The notes beneath the pieces are model-generated. The model had not been told where the DNA came from. It saw nothing but the letters and a program-made list of their open reading frames with translations, and searched no databases. Positions 51,058 to 59,267 of a stretch of 64,000 nucleotides of DNA are shown piece by piece (within the stretch, counting starts at the first letter, position 1; every line of letters begins with the position of its first letter). A program made the position numbers and the translations under genes. The stretch comes from Terriglobia bacterium. Lineage in GTDB: Bacteria; Acidobacteriota; Terriglobia; Terriglobales; Acidobacteriaceae. The DNA lies in assembly GCA_020072585.1 (NCBI GenBank), contig JAIQGL010000030.1:83993-147992 (forward strand), read 5' to 3'.

Positions 51058-52710
51058 ATGAAGCATATTCGTGCCCGTTTGCTCACACTCTTGTTTGCAG
51101 CAGCTATCATGGTAGCGTCCGCTTTTGCTGAAGATGGCGGCCGTATCACCGGAGTTCCCTTTGCCAATGCAAAATCCGGACATCCGGACAACGTGATTTC
51201 GCCAGGTTTTAAGCTGATACAGATAGCTCAGGGAACAGACAAGCTGGAAAACCCTTCCGGCATCATCACCAATTATGGCTTATTGAACGATGCCGCAACC
51301 CAGCGCTTTGAAGCCACCCACACTGAAGGTGACGAAAACACCTATCTGATGTTTGACCACAATCTGGGCGGCCCCACGGCTGGATTTAACTATGGCCGCC
51401 ACTATCTGTTCCAAGGGCATGAAAACGGTGCCCCGCGGGGCTACGTCACGCGCATCAATCTTGATGTTACTGATCCCGCGCACCGCATCACCCTTTTGAC
51501 GCCGGTGGGAACTGACGGCACCACCGGGTTTGGCTCCATTGACGGCTCCGTCTGGAACCCATTCACGAAGAGCTTGCTCTTCACGCAGGAACGAGGCACG
51601 GCTGGCGGCGTAATTGAGATCACGCCGGATTGGCCGTCAACAGTTCGTACGCTAGATGGCATCATCGGTAAGGGTGGATTTGAAGGCATTCACCCGGACA
51701 ATAAAGGCAACCTGTGGATCTCAGAGGATTCCGGTGGGCCCACAACGAACGTTGATCCGGCAAATCCGAGCAGCCCCAAGGCCGCTCGCCAGCCCAATTC
51801 ATTTGTATTCCGTTTTGTTCCCAAAGATCCCTCTGACCTGAGCAAGGGCGGCATGATGCAGGCCTTGCAGGTAACCATTGACGGCCATGCCGTTGTATTC
51901 GGTGGCACCACAGCAGCGCAGATCCAGGCAGACGTGTTTGCCGTTGCCCAGCTCAAACTGAACACTCCTGGCAGCAGCTGGCCAGTAAAGTTTGTCAACG
52001 TTCATGATTCCACCGGTTGCGTCCCGAACTGCCCCGCATTCGACGCCAACGCTGAAGCCAAGAAAGCCGGCGCAACGCCGTTCAAGCGTCCGGAAAACGG
52101 TTTATTCCGCCCGGGCTCTAACTTCCAGAGCTTCTTCTTTACGGTCACTGGTGACACGGACGCCAATTCCGGTAACACGCCGGCGTTGGCGGCTCGTGGA
52201 TCATGGGGCTCAATCTTCCGCGTGGATTTCCGGACAGGCAACGACCAGGGAAAGATCTCCATCGTCGTCCTGGGCGATGCTGACCATGCGTCCTTCGATA
52301 ACATCTCATTCCTGGACCGTAACACGATCATTACCGCAGAAGACCGTGGCGATGGCTTGCACACGCAGCTGAACAAACTGGACTCCATCTGGTCCTTCCG
52401 CCTGAGCGATGACGATGACGACGATCATGGCGGCGTCCGCGATGCTCGTTTCGTTGCTCTGGGCCGCGATACGGTTTCAGAACAGGATTCCATTCTGTTG
52501 GGAACTCCTGGATTCCAGAACGATGGCGACAATGAACCAACCGGTACCCACGTGAGCAACGGGGATACCTCGGTTCGCGGCTTGCTGGGAACCCGCCGCA
52601 GCCTGGAAGGCACCCGCGTGTTCTTCTCGCAGCAGCACGGTTTGAACCGCCTCTTCGAAGTCGTGCGGACGGAAAAGAATGAAGGCCACGATCATGACGG
52701 TCGTGACTAA
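51058..52710 (+). CDS. PhoX/DUF839-like secreted protein
   Basis: 550 residues. Signal peptide LLTLLFAAAIMVASAFAE, then beta-propeller-like body: GDENTYLMFDHNLGGP, YVTRINLDV, GSIDGSVWNPFTKSLLFTQERG, GKGGFEGIHPDNKGNLWISEDSGG, GDADHASFDNISFLDRN, ITAEDRGDGLHTQLNKLDS. DUF839/PhoX proteins are Ca/Fe-dependent alkaline phosphatases; TQER, EGI and SEDSGG are motifs in that family. Asp-rich DDDDDDHGG and a His/Asp C-terminus may bind metal. A very strong terminator follows. Confidence 0.82.
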   Translation: MKHIRARLLTLLFAAAIMVASAFAEDGGRITGVPFANAKSGHPDNVISPGFKLIQIAQGTDKLENPSGIITNYGLLNDAATQRFEATHTEGDENTYLMFDHNLGGPTAGFNYGRHYLFQGHENGAPRGYVTRINLDVTDPAHRITLLTPVGTDGTTGFGSIDGSVWNPFTKSLLFTQERGTAGGVIEITPDWPSTVRTLDGIIGKGGFEGIHPDNKGNLWISEDSGGPTTNVDPANPSSPKAARQPNSFVFRFVPKDPSDLSKGGMMQALQVTIDGHAVVFGGTTAAQIQADVFAVAQLKLNTPGSSWPVKFVNVHDSTGCVPNCPAFDANAEAKKAGATPFKRPENGLFRPGSNFQSFFFTVTGDTDANSGNTPALAARGSWGSIFRVDFRTGNDQGKISIVVLGDADHASFDNISFLDRNTIITAEDRGDGLHTQLNKLDSIWSFRLSDDDDDDHGGVRDARFVALGRDTVSEQDSILLGTPGFQNDGDNEPTGTHVSNGDTSVRGLLGTRRSLEGTRVFFSQQHGLNRLFEVVRTEKNEGHDHDGRD

Positions 52711-52733
52711 TTCTCGACTATATCCAGCGTATT

Positions 52734-52777
52734 AAACAACAAAACCCTCCTTATGAGGGTTTTGTTGTTTTTTGTCA
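52734..52777 (+). terminator. Strong Rho-independent terminator
   Basis: A 16-bp perfect stem (52734-52749 with 52755-52770), 5-base loop, then a T-run. About 25 bases after the PhoX-like stop. Confidence 0.95.
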
Positions 52778-52823
52778 CTTCGGAAATCGCTGGGAACACA
52801 TTTTTCACTTCTAGAGATGAGCC

Positions 52824-53261
52824 TTAGACCATCTTCAGCAAGCGCTCCCTGCGCGCTTCCCAGTCGTCACTGGAGAAAATGTTCGGGCCCACTTCAATCA
52901 GGCGCGGAAGCATATTGAAAACAGAAACCGGAGTCCACGCGCTGCCGGAACGAGTCCGCAGACCGCGTTTGTTGAGTTCATTGGCGACCAGGGTGATGGA
53001 ATAATCCTGGACGATCAGTTCCATCATCTGTACCAGTACCGTGCGTTCCTGGGGATCTTCTTCCAGGCGGCTACAGTCTGCGGCAACGCGCAGACCGTAA
53101 GGGATCTCTTCCATGATGACCGATTCCTGAGCATCATCACTGGCAATTTCTCGCCGCCACTCCATTGCCACCAGCTTCCATCCCGCCTCAGTTTTCTGGC
53201 GGACATAATCCAGATCAACAGAACCTGTTACCACTTCACGAATGCGCTCCACCTTTGCCAT
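52824..53261 (-). CDS. Recombinase-tail-like protein
   Basis: 145 residues from ATG 53261, chosen because GGAGGT lies 4 bases upstream; the longer TTG start has none. The middle has LIVQDYSITLVANELNKRGLRTRSGSAWTPVSVFNML, which resembles the 'recombinase' domain of large serine recombinases (LN..G..TR.G..W....V...L). There is no resolvase catalytic domain, so it is not an active recombinase. The N-terminal part (VVTGSVDLDYVRQKTEAGWKLVAMEW) is a separate small fold. Probably a conserved acidobacterial regulator; function unknown. Confidence 0.7.
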   Translation of the reverse strand: MAKVERIREVVTGSVDLDYVRQKTEAGWKLVAMEWRREIASDDAQESVIMEEIPYGLRVAADCSRLEEDPQERTVLVQMMELIVQDYSITLVANELNKRGLRTRSGSAWTPVSVFNMLPRLIEVGPNIFSSDDWEARRERLLKMV

Positions 53262-53588
53262 GGGACCTCCGTCCAAAAAACCTGGATTTGCGACTCTGAG
53301 CTTCCGGCTGTGCCGCCGGTTCGCATCCAGAGTCTTGCATGTGAGGGTGCGAGCAAATCAGGTGCCAGTAACAAAGAAGAATTAAGTGCTTGGCAGCCTT
53401 CAGGTTAGTAATTGGGCCGGCAAGGTGGAAGCAATCTGTCTGGTCGATTTTGAAATATCGCGTTCGGAAACGAACAGTGCTGCTAATGCGAGGTGTTGAA
53501 AATCAGGGATGGAACGGCGTTATTTCCAGCAGGCCACGCATCTATTGCAAGGGCCATCTCATTTCTCTATACAGCAAGTGGGGGAAGC
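53262..53588. other. Intergenic region, no gene seen
   Basis: About 325 bases. Contains a short GTTCG-GAAA-CGAAC hairpin near 53460. No open frame is convincing; promoters for both flanking genes are probably here but not clear. Confidence 0.4.
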
Positions 53589-53738
53589 ATGATTCGTAAG
53601 CTGAAATCAGGTAAGTACCGTTTGTATTCACGCAAGAAAAATACAAAGACTGGCAAACGCCGCAATCTTGGTACGTTCGCAACGCTGGAGAAGGCCAAAG
53701 CGCATGAACGCGCTGTCCAGTACTTTAAACGCCACTAG
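53589..53738 (+). CDS. Small basic conserved protein (49 aa)
   Basis: MIRKLKSGKYRLYSRKKN then TGKRRNLGTFATLEKAKAHERAVQYFKRH. A short conserved pattern: strand-strand-helix with GTF..L..A..HERAVQ, seen widely in bacteria. Start 53589 has GGGGGAAG upstream; the frame opening earlier is not used. Function unknown. Co-directional with the next tiny gene 18 bases later. Confidence 0.8.
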   Translation: MIRKLKSGKYRLYSRKKNTKTGKRRNLGTFATLEKAKAHERAVQYFKRH

Positions 53739-53755
53739 TACCAAAAGGAGAGAAC

Positions 53756-53923
53756 ATGCCGAGTGAGAAGCAGCGGAGCGCCGCACGAAAGAATGTGAGG
53801 AGGGCAGCAAACGCCGCAAGAAAGAAGCGCACGATTGCACATCTGCTAAAGTCCACCCGAACGGCTTTGGGCAAGCAGGGCGCGAAGGTTGGACGAGAGA
53901 AGCGGCGGCAGCGGACCGCCTGA
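53756..53923 (+). CDS. Tiny basic protein (55 aa)
   Basis: 55 residues, MPSEKQRSAARKNVRRAANAA...KKRTIAHLLKSTRTALGKQGAKVGREK. AAAAGGAG lies 5 bases before the ATG, a strong ribosome site. Composition like small basic KTR..LGKQGAK proteins of many acidobacteria and proteobacteria; likely nucleic-acid associated. Confidence 0.75.
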   Translation: MPSEKQRSAARKNVRRAANAARKKRTIAHLLKSTRTALGKQGAKVGREKRRQRTA

Positions 53924-53932
53924 GGGGCCCTG

Positions 53933-54871
53933 TTAGTGCGCCTGCAGAGCCGCTATCGAAGTGATGCCCGGCGACGGACTAAAGATGATGGTTGCGTTGC
54001 TGCGGTCAAAGAAGATGGAACGAAATGGAGCGGCGGGAAGCAAACCATCCTGCGGATCTGACGGTTTTTGGAGATCGTTACGAAGCACCACAACCTGCAT
54101 GTCTGGCAGGTGGGCATCCGCAATGGATACATCATTGAGCAACACAGTGGAAGCAGAGTGGTCAGCCAGATTGGTGGAAACCCGCATCAGACAGTTGGCC
54201 TGACGGCACGGGCCGGCGGCGGGAGCCATGATGCGCTCCTGAAACACCAGGAACTGCGAGATGCCGGAGTCAAGTGCGAGCTTCCAGCTTCCGCTTGGCG
54301 ACGCGCTTGACGCAACCTTAATAAGTAAACGCGACTCATTGATTTCTACAGGCACTCGCAAGCCGGCAGGAACGCGAATGCCCTCAGGCGAAGGATATAG
54401 CTCCAGCGCCTGGCGTTCGTAGTCGAGTCGAAAAGAAAAGTGGAGCAGAAAATTCATGCCCAGAACGCCGCGAATGTTGCTATCAAGAGCGGCGAGTTGC
54501 GGGAGTGGCAGGGCCAGCGCCTCAAGGTTTGACAGAGAGGCTGCACCAACCTTAAATGCAGTCAGATAATAACGTGGAACCTCAGTGGCGCTGGCAAAAC
54601 TGGCAAGCTGCAATCTGTCTTTAGGCTTTAAGCTGAGTTCCGCTGCCAGCGCCTGGTCAATCAATGTGGTGTTGCTCCCGGTATCCACCAGGAAATCAAA
54701 TGGTCCACGCTCATTGATGGAGACGCTCACTACCATGAGATATCCCCGGAGCGTGCGCACGGCCAAAGTAGTGCTTGGATCTGAGTCAGGAGAGGCAGAC
54801 ACGGCTACTGCTGATGCAGTACAACAGAAGAGTAAAAAACTAAGCGCCAGATTTTTTGCCGGTTTTGCCAT
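53933..54871 (-). CDS. Retropepsin-like aspartyl protease, secreted
   Basis: 312 residues from ATG 54871 (GAAGGAAG upstream); the earlier ATG at 54895 is less likely. Signal peptide NLALSFLLFCCTASAVAVSA. Catalytic motif GPFDFLVDTGSNTTLID (DTG), then a hydrophobic ALPLPQLAALDSNIRGVLGMNFLLHFSFRLDYERQALELYP as in single-domain aspartyl proteases. A second half-like domain (LALDSGISQFLVF) has DSG. Exported, dimer or pseudodimer. Terminates near 53933. Confidence 0.85.
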   Translation of the reverse strand: MAKPAKNLALSFLLFCCTASAVAVSASPDSDPSTTLAVRTLRGYLMVVSVSINERGPFDFLVDTGSNTTLIDQALAAELSLKPKDRLQLASFASATEVPRYYLTAFKVGAASLSNLEALALPLPQLAALDSNIRGVLGMNFLLHFSFRLDYERQALELYPSPEGIRVPAGLRVPVEINESRLLIKVASSASPSGSWKLALDSGISQFLVFQERIMAPAAGPCRQANCLMRVSTNLADHSASTVLLNDVSIADAHLPDMQVVVLRNDLQKPSDPQDGLLPAAPFRSIFFDRSNATIIFSPSPGITSIAALQAH

Positions 54872-55260
54872 GGTTCTTCCTTCAGAGTTTCGCAACCGGC
54901 CCGAGGGAAGCCGTGATGAGGTAGTCTCGGCGCGTTCGTTTCCATGAGATAGATGACTTTAGGACGCTGCACTGTAGAGAGCAGGTAATCGCGACGAGCT
55001 TACGGAACGCACGCATGCCGGGAAAGACAATGGATCGCCGCGTCCCTGCGCTGTTTAAAGCCGCGCCATTGTTAACGTTTTGTGAATCAAAAGCGTTAAC
55101 TTGCCGGAACGTACTCGAAGGGACACTAGCCAGCAGTCACGTTACTTCGCGCGATAAGCGCTTTACACCTTGGTTACTCGGTGACTCACGCCGGTTCGCT
55201 GGTGAAATGAAATCCGACTGCTATGAGTTGACGTTGGCGCCGAAGGTTGGGTGAGAACGC
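54872..55260. promoter_or_regulatory. Divergent control region with long inverted repeat
   Basis: About 390 bases between the protease (-) and permease (+). At 55071-55100 GTTAACGTTTTG and CAAAAGCGTTAAC form a 12-bp inverted repeat with a single bulged G and a 5-base loop; a likely operator. The frame at 55015-55254 is not credible. Confidence 0.5.
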
Positions 55261-56643
55261 GTGATAGAATTCGCGCGGCCTTACACCTTCAATATGTCAA
55301 CAGAGTTGCGCCGCTCCATGGGTCTTAATGCCGCCGCCTCAATGGTGGTGGGCATCATTGTGGGAGTTTCCATCTTTGTGCAGCCCACAGAGGTCACCCG
55401 GCTTGTACCCACCGGACGCGGCATAATTCTGGTATGGATTGTTTCAGGCCTACTCACACTTTGTGCGGCGCTGGTCTGTGCGGAATTGTCATGGCTATTT
55501 CCGGAAACAGGTGGCGTCTATGTTTTTCTGAAGCGCATTTACCCTCCCCCGCTGGCGTTTCTTTGGGGCTGGGCGATGTTCTGGAGCATGCATACTGGAA
55601 TTTTGTCAGCGATTGCGGTCGTTCTGGCGCGTTATGCAGGTTATTTTTTCGGCTTGAGCGAGATCGGCATCCGGGCGCTCGCCGTTGCAACGATCCTGGT
55701 TGTTTCATTTGTCCAATACCTGGGCGTCAAGCCGGGCAGCGCGGTGCAGGTAACGCTTACAACGGCAAAGCTGGCAGCCATCGCGGTGCTGTGTGCTTTA
55801 CTCTTCACACTGGGAGACGCGGTACATGCCAGTGTCCCTGCTTCGGCGGCCCAGCCAATTCATATTGAATCGTTTGGTCTGGCGGTATCAGCAGGACTAT
55901 TTTCTTTTGGTGGCTGGCATATGGTCTCATATATTGCCGGGGAGGTCCGCAATCCCGAGCGCACCATTCCGCGAGCGCTCGTCCTGGGCGTTTTGATCGT
56001 GACTGCCTGCTACACGCTCTTGAACGCTGCTTATCTTTATGTGATGCCGCTAAGCGCCGTAGCCAGCTCCACTCGTGTTGCGGCCGACGCCATGGAGCGC
56101 GTGCTCGGTCCTTTCGGCGGCAAGACCATCACCGTCATTATTATCGTTTCCGCACTCGGAGCGCTGAACGGAATCGCCCTTGCCGGCCCTCGGGTCTATT
56201 ACGCCATGGCCCAAGACGGACTCGCCTTCCGATGGATGGCCGCTCTCCATCCCCGACGGCAAACGCCCTATCTTGCTATCGCAGCGCAGGCTCTCGTTGC
56301 GTGCCTGTTGGCGGCCACTAATTCTTACCGCGCGCTTTTTACCCGGGTCATTTATACCGAATGGCTTTTTTTCGCGCTGCTGGCTGCTGGCATTTTCATC
56401 CTGCACCGCCGCGGCGACTACAAACCAAAATTCCTCGCATTCGCCTATCCTCTCCTGCCGGCTATCTCTTTGATCACCTCGGCTGCTATCGCCATCAACC
56501 AGATCTGGGCAGCGCCCGGCAACAGCGTTCTGGGTCTGGGCTTGATTCTCCTGGGCCTTCCCGTGTACTTTGTCTGGTCGCATCGCAGCAAGACAAAAGT
56601 AAGGAGCCAGGCCACCGCTGATGCCGATCATCGACTTCCATAA
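55261..56643 (+). CDS. APC-family amino-acid permease
   Basis: 460 residues from GTG 55261 (ATG 55294, MSTELRRSMGLNAA, is also plausible; neither has a clear ribosome site). About 12 hydrophobic segments. MGLNAAASMVVGIIVGVSIFVQP is the APC TM1 with its broken helix (GxG I-type); CAELSWLFPETGGVYVFLKRIYPP and SFGGWHMVSYIAGEVRNPERTIPRA are typical TM3/TM6-7 APC motifs. Imports amino acids or exchanges them. Its last 23 bases overlap the amidohydrolase start. Confidence 0.9.
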   Translation: MIEFARPYTFNMSTELRRSMGLNAAASMVVGIIVGVSIFVQPTEVTRLVPTGRGIILVWIVSGLLTLCAALVCAELSWLFPETGGVYVFLKRIYPPPLAFLWGWAMFWSMHTGILSAIAVVLARYAGYFFGLSEIGIRALAVATILVVSFVQYLGVKPGSAVQVTLTTAKLAAIAVLCALLFTLGDAVHASVPASAAQPIHIESFGLAVSAGLFSFGGWHMVSYIAGEVRNPERTIPRALVLGVLIVTACYTLLNAAYLYVMPLSAVASSTRVAADAMERVLGPFGGKTITVIIIVSALGALNGIALAGPRVYYAMAQDGLAFRWMAALHPRRQTPYLAIAAQALVACLLAATNSYRALFTRVIYTEWLFFALLAAGIFILHRRGDYKPKFLAFAYPLLPAISLITSAAIAINQIWAAPGNSVLGLGLILLGLPVYFVWSHRSKTKVRSQATADADHRLP

Positions 56644-57601
56644 TCACTACTATCCACCGGAATACATTAAAGCGATTGAACAAGGACCAAGCGCTGTCCG
56701 CGTGACGCATGACTCCGCCGGCAATCCCTGCCTGCACTATCCCGGCGATTACAACGTTGCCGTGCCCGGCCACCGCGACATCGACTACCGCGAGCAGGTT
56801 CTCAAAGACTCCGGCATTGACACTCAGGTCATCACTCTCACCACGCCTGGCACACATATTGAAGAGCCTCCCACCGCAATCCGTCTGGCGCGACTGGTCA
56901 ATGACGTCTTCGCCCGCGTCGTTGCCGACAAAAAAGGCCGTTTCGTCGCGCTGGCCACACTGCCGCTCTGCGATCCTGCCGCATCCGCCGCCGAGTTGCG
57001 TCGATCCATGGAGCAGCTTAAATTTCGCGGGGCCATGGTCTTCAGCAACATCAACGGCGTCGCTCTGAGTGACAAGCGCTTTTGGCCGCTATGGGAAACC
57101 GCGAACTCGCTCGGCGCCGTGGTGCACATACATCCCACCAATCCCGTGGGCGTAGAAGCCATGCTCGACTACTGGCTTATGCCGCTCGTCGGCTTCCTCA
57201 TGGACACTACGCTCGCCGCCGCCAGCCTCGTCTTCAGCGGCGTGGCTGAGCGCTTCCCCAACATCAAGTGGGTGCTCGGACACCTCGGCGGCGCAATTCC
57301 CTATCTGGCCGAACGGCTGGACCGCGGCTATGAAGCTTTTTCCGATTGTCGCGTCAACATCTCCCGCCCTCCCACTACATACCTCAAGAAATTTTTCTTC
57401 GATACCGTCAATTTCGATCCGCGTGCGCTCGAACTGGCAGTCTCGTTTGCCGGAGCCAGCCAGATCCTTGCCGGCAGTGACTACCCGCACCAGATCGGCA
57501 GCATCCCTAAAATGCTGGAGAGCCTGAAAGCCATGCGGGTATCAGAAGAGGACCGCCAGAAAATTTTGGGAGGCAATGCGAAGCGGTTGCTGGGACTGTA
57601 G
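56621..57601 (+). CDS. Amidohydrolase (ACMSD/AHS2 type)
   Basis: 326 residues. N-terminal MPIIDFHNHYYPP with metal ligands His7 and His9; PCLHYPGDYNVAVPGHRDIDYR; VVHIHPTN (His); FPNIKWVLGHLGGAIPYL (His); LAGSDYPHQIG (Asp). The 2-amino-3-carboxymuconate-semialdehyde decarboxylase-like branch of PF04909 has this layout. It begins inside the permease gene, so transport and degradation of one substrate are probably coupled. Confidence 0.9.
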   Translation: MPIIDFHNHYYPPEYIKAIEQGPSAVRVTHDSAGNPCLHYPGDYNVAVPGHRDIDYREQVLKDSGIDTQVITLTTPGTHIEEPPTAIRLARLVNDVFARVVADKKGRFVALATLPLCDPAASAAELRRSMEQLKFRGAMVFSNINGVALSDKRFWPLWETANSLGAVVHIHPTNPVGVEAMLDYWLMPLVGFLMDTTLAAASLVFSGVAERFPNIKWVLGHLGGAIPYLAERLDRGYEAFSDCRVNISRPPTTYLKKFFFDTVNFDPRALELAVSFAGASQILAGSDYPHQIGSIPKMLESLKAMRVSEEDRQKILGGNAKRLLGL

Positions 57602-57670
57602 AAAGCAAGCGGAAAACTCTCACCGCGGAGAAAAGATCAAGAGCGGAAGCACTGGGGGCTAGGGTTGCTG

Positions 57671-57701
57671 CTCCTCTGTGTTCCTTCGTGTCCTCTGCGG
57701 T
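57671..57701. repeat. Dispersed intergenic repeat, copy 2
   Basis: CTCTGTGTTCCTTCGTGTCC then TCTGCGG; same family as 32058-32090. Confidence 0.6.
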
Positions 57702-57758
57702 CCTGCCTTTGATTTTTTGAATTTTGACAATCCGGCGATTATGGCAATTTCTGGCAAT

Positions 57759-57797
57759 CTCTTCCTGATCAGTGTTATCCGTGTTAATCAGCGGTAA
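57759..57797. repeat. ATCCGTGTTAATC-type intergenic repeat, copy 1
   Basis: CCTGATCAGTGTTATCCGTG followed by TTAATCAGCGG; resembles the unit at 63133-63222. It contains the stop codon of the HEAR gene (57784-57786), so that gene's last codons are formed by the repeat. Confidence 0.5.
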
Positions 57798-58662
57798 GGT
57801 TTTGCCTTTTCCTATTTCCCACAATTTTACTCAGCTCCAGCACCTCCAGCGGACAGTCCGGCCAATTGTTGATCCAGCAAACAATCAAATCACAGCCGTC
57901 TATCCGGTGTTTATGTTTCAGAAAATTCCGGCTCAGGTATTCAAATTCAATTCTTACCCGCTGCAAACGGCCCGGAGATACCTCCCGCAACGCCTCACAG
58001 TCCGGAAACGCTGTTCGCACCATCGTCGCCATAAATCCCATCTCCAGCGCCATTGTGGCAAACAGAAACATGACTCCCATCTCGTTCAGCGGCACGTGCA
58101 GCAGGGCTGCTGGCGACATCAGCGGGCCATATACCAATCGGTCTTTCTTCAATAGGGATCGCCGCGCTTTTGGTCCCGGCCATTTCCGGCCGTCTGTCGG
58201 CCAGTCATTCTCCGGCTGTTCCGCCATCATCTCCATTACGTCTTTCCATTTTTTTTCCAGGCCATTCTTTGTCGCATAGTCATGCATCGTCCGCGGCACC
58301 GCGGACCAGTGCCCGCACAGCCGCAACAATGCCTCGGCGCTGTGCTTCCCCATCTTCCTGAAGGTCTTGATGCCGGGCAATTGTCTCAGCTTCCTCGCTA
58401 CCGTGGCCCAGTCTTCAAACAACAGGCCCGTCGCAATCCTCACCCCGGCCTTCGGCGCGCCCATTCCACACGCCCGCAGAGCATTCGTCATGTTCGTAAA
58501 ATGCTCCCGTACGTGCCGGCGCTTCACCCGGGACATGTTCTCCAACTCCGGCAGCGTCGGCGCGCGACCCAGCTTCTCCGCCAGCTCTGTGATCGTCTTG
58601 AGGACCTCTTTTTTCGTTATCTCCTGGCTCACGTTCTTTTCTCCTGTAAATAAAAAAGCCAC
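57784..58662 (-). CDS. HEAR-like protein with putative nuclease C-terminus
   Basis: 292 residues. The first about 60 follow the homing-endonuclease-associated repeat: KKEVLKTITELAEKLGRAPTLPELENMS and FTNMTNALRACGM, a DNA-binding unit. Then helical regions (KTFRKMGKHSAEALLRLCG) and a C-terminal part RVRIEFEYLSRNFLKHKHRIDGCDLIVCWINNWPDCP (in pieces), with acidic residues in E.EY and CDLIVCW, resembling a PD-(D/E)XK-type or restriction-like nuclease core. Function unknown. It is transcribed away from the TIR-NLR gene, forming a divergent pair across about 600 bases. Confidence 0.65.
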   Translation of the reverse strand: MAFLFTGEKNVSQEITKKEVLKTITELAEKLGRAPTLPELENMSRVKRRHVREHFTNMTNALRACGMGAPKAGVRIATGLLFEDWATVARKLRQLPGIKTFRKMGKHSAEALLRLCGHWSAVPRTMHDYATKNGLEKKWKDVMEMMAEQPENDWPTDGRKWPGPKARRSLLKKDRLVYGPLMSPAALLHVPLNEMGVMFLFATMALEMGFMATMVRTAFPDCEALREVSPGRLQRVRIEFEYLSRNFLKHKHRIDGCDLIVCWINNWPDCPLEVLELSKIVGNRKRQNLTAD

Positions 58663-59267
58663 CCCATGGGTGGCTGCTTTGGTTTTGTGGCACAGGCACT
58701 CCTGCCTGTGAAATTTCGTGGGAGCCCTCGGCTGTGAGAGGTTGGTCTTGCTAAGAGCTAAAGGCTAAAAGCCAATGGCTGAACAGCGGCGGAGCCGCTG
58801 TTCACACACTTCGGCCCCAAGCCGCAGGTAGAACCAGAGATTTGGGTCTCTGTATCAGCGGGGCCACGGTTCCTTGTGAGCTATACGAGGGCCCACAGTC
58901 CGTAGGGTTGCAGGCCTTTCTGGGTCTCCCCACCGACGCCGCTCTCGGTCATGCTAAGCGTATAATAAGCGAACACGTCCAAAAAGTCAACAGGCAAATG
59001 ATCAGCTTTCAGACTTTTTGCGAATGCCTTTCAGCTCATGTATTATCTATCCTGCCTGGCCTGCTTCGTGAGACACGTTCCCTTCTATCAATGCCGCCCA
59101 TACCCTTGTCATTCCGACCGAGTCCGAGCGATCGAAGGGAGTGAGGCCGAGTGGAGGAACCCCGACGCCGCATCCCGTGCCATGCCGCATCAGGGAGTTC
59201 TCACAAGAACATTTGAATCTCCCTCATATCGCCTGTATATTCCTTCTACCCCCTCGCAAGTCAACGC
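58663..59267. promoter_or_regulatory. Intergenic region between HEAR and TIR-NLR genes
   Basis: About 600 bases. Contains a perfect 10-bp stem hairpin at 58781-58803 (GAACAGCGGC/GCCGCTGTTC, loop GGA) and, at about 59108-59160, a GTCATTCCGACCGAG...GGAGGAACC stretch that resembles widespread intergenic repeats of soil bacteria. Promoter for the TIR gene not clear. No gene supported. Confidence 0.5.

Noticed and set aside
52824..53261. Serine recombinase
   Set aside because: Only a recombinase-domain-like stretch; no catalytic Ser domain, so no active recombinase is claimed.
53390..53599. 69-residue frame before the 49-aa gene
   Set aside because: No ribosome site or pattern; it overlaps the better supported start at 53589.
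55015..55254. 79-residue frame upstream of the permease
   Set aside because: No ribosome site; it contains the inverted repeat and looks intergenic.
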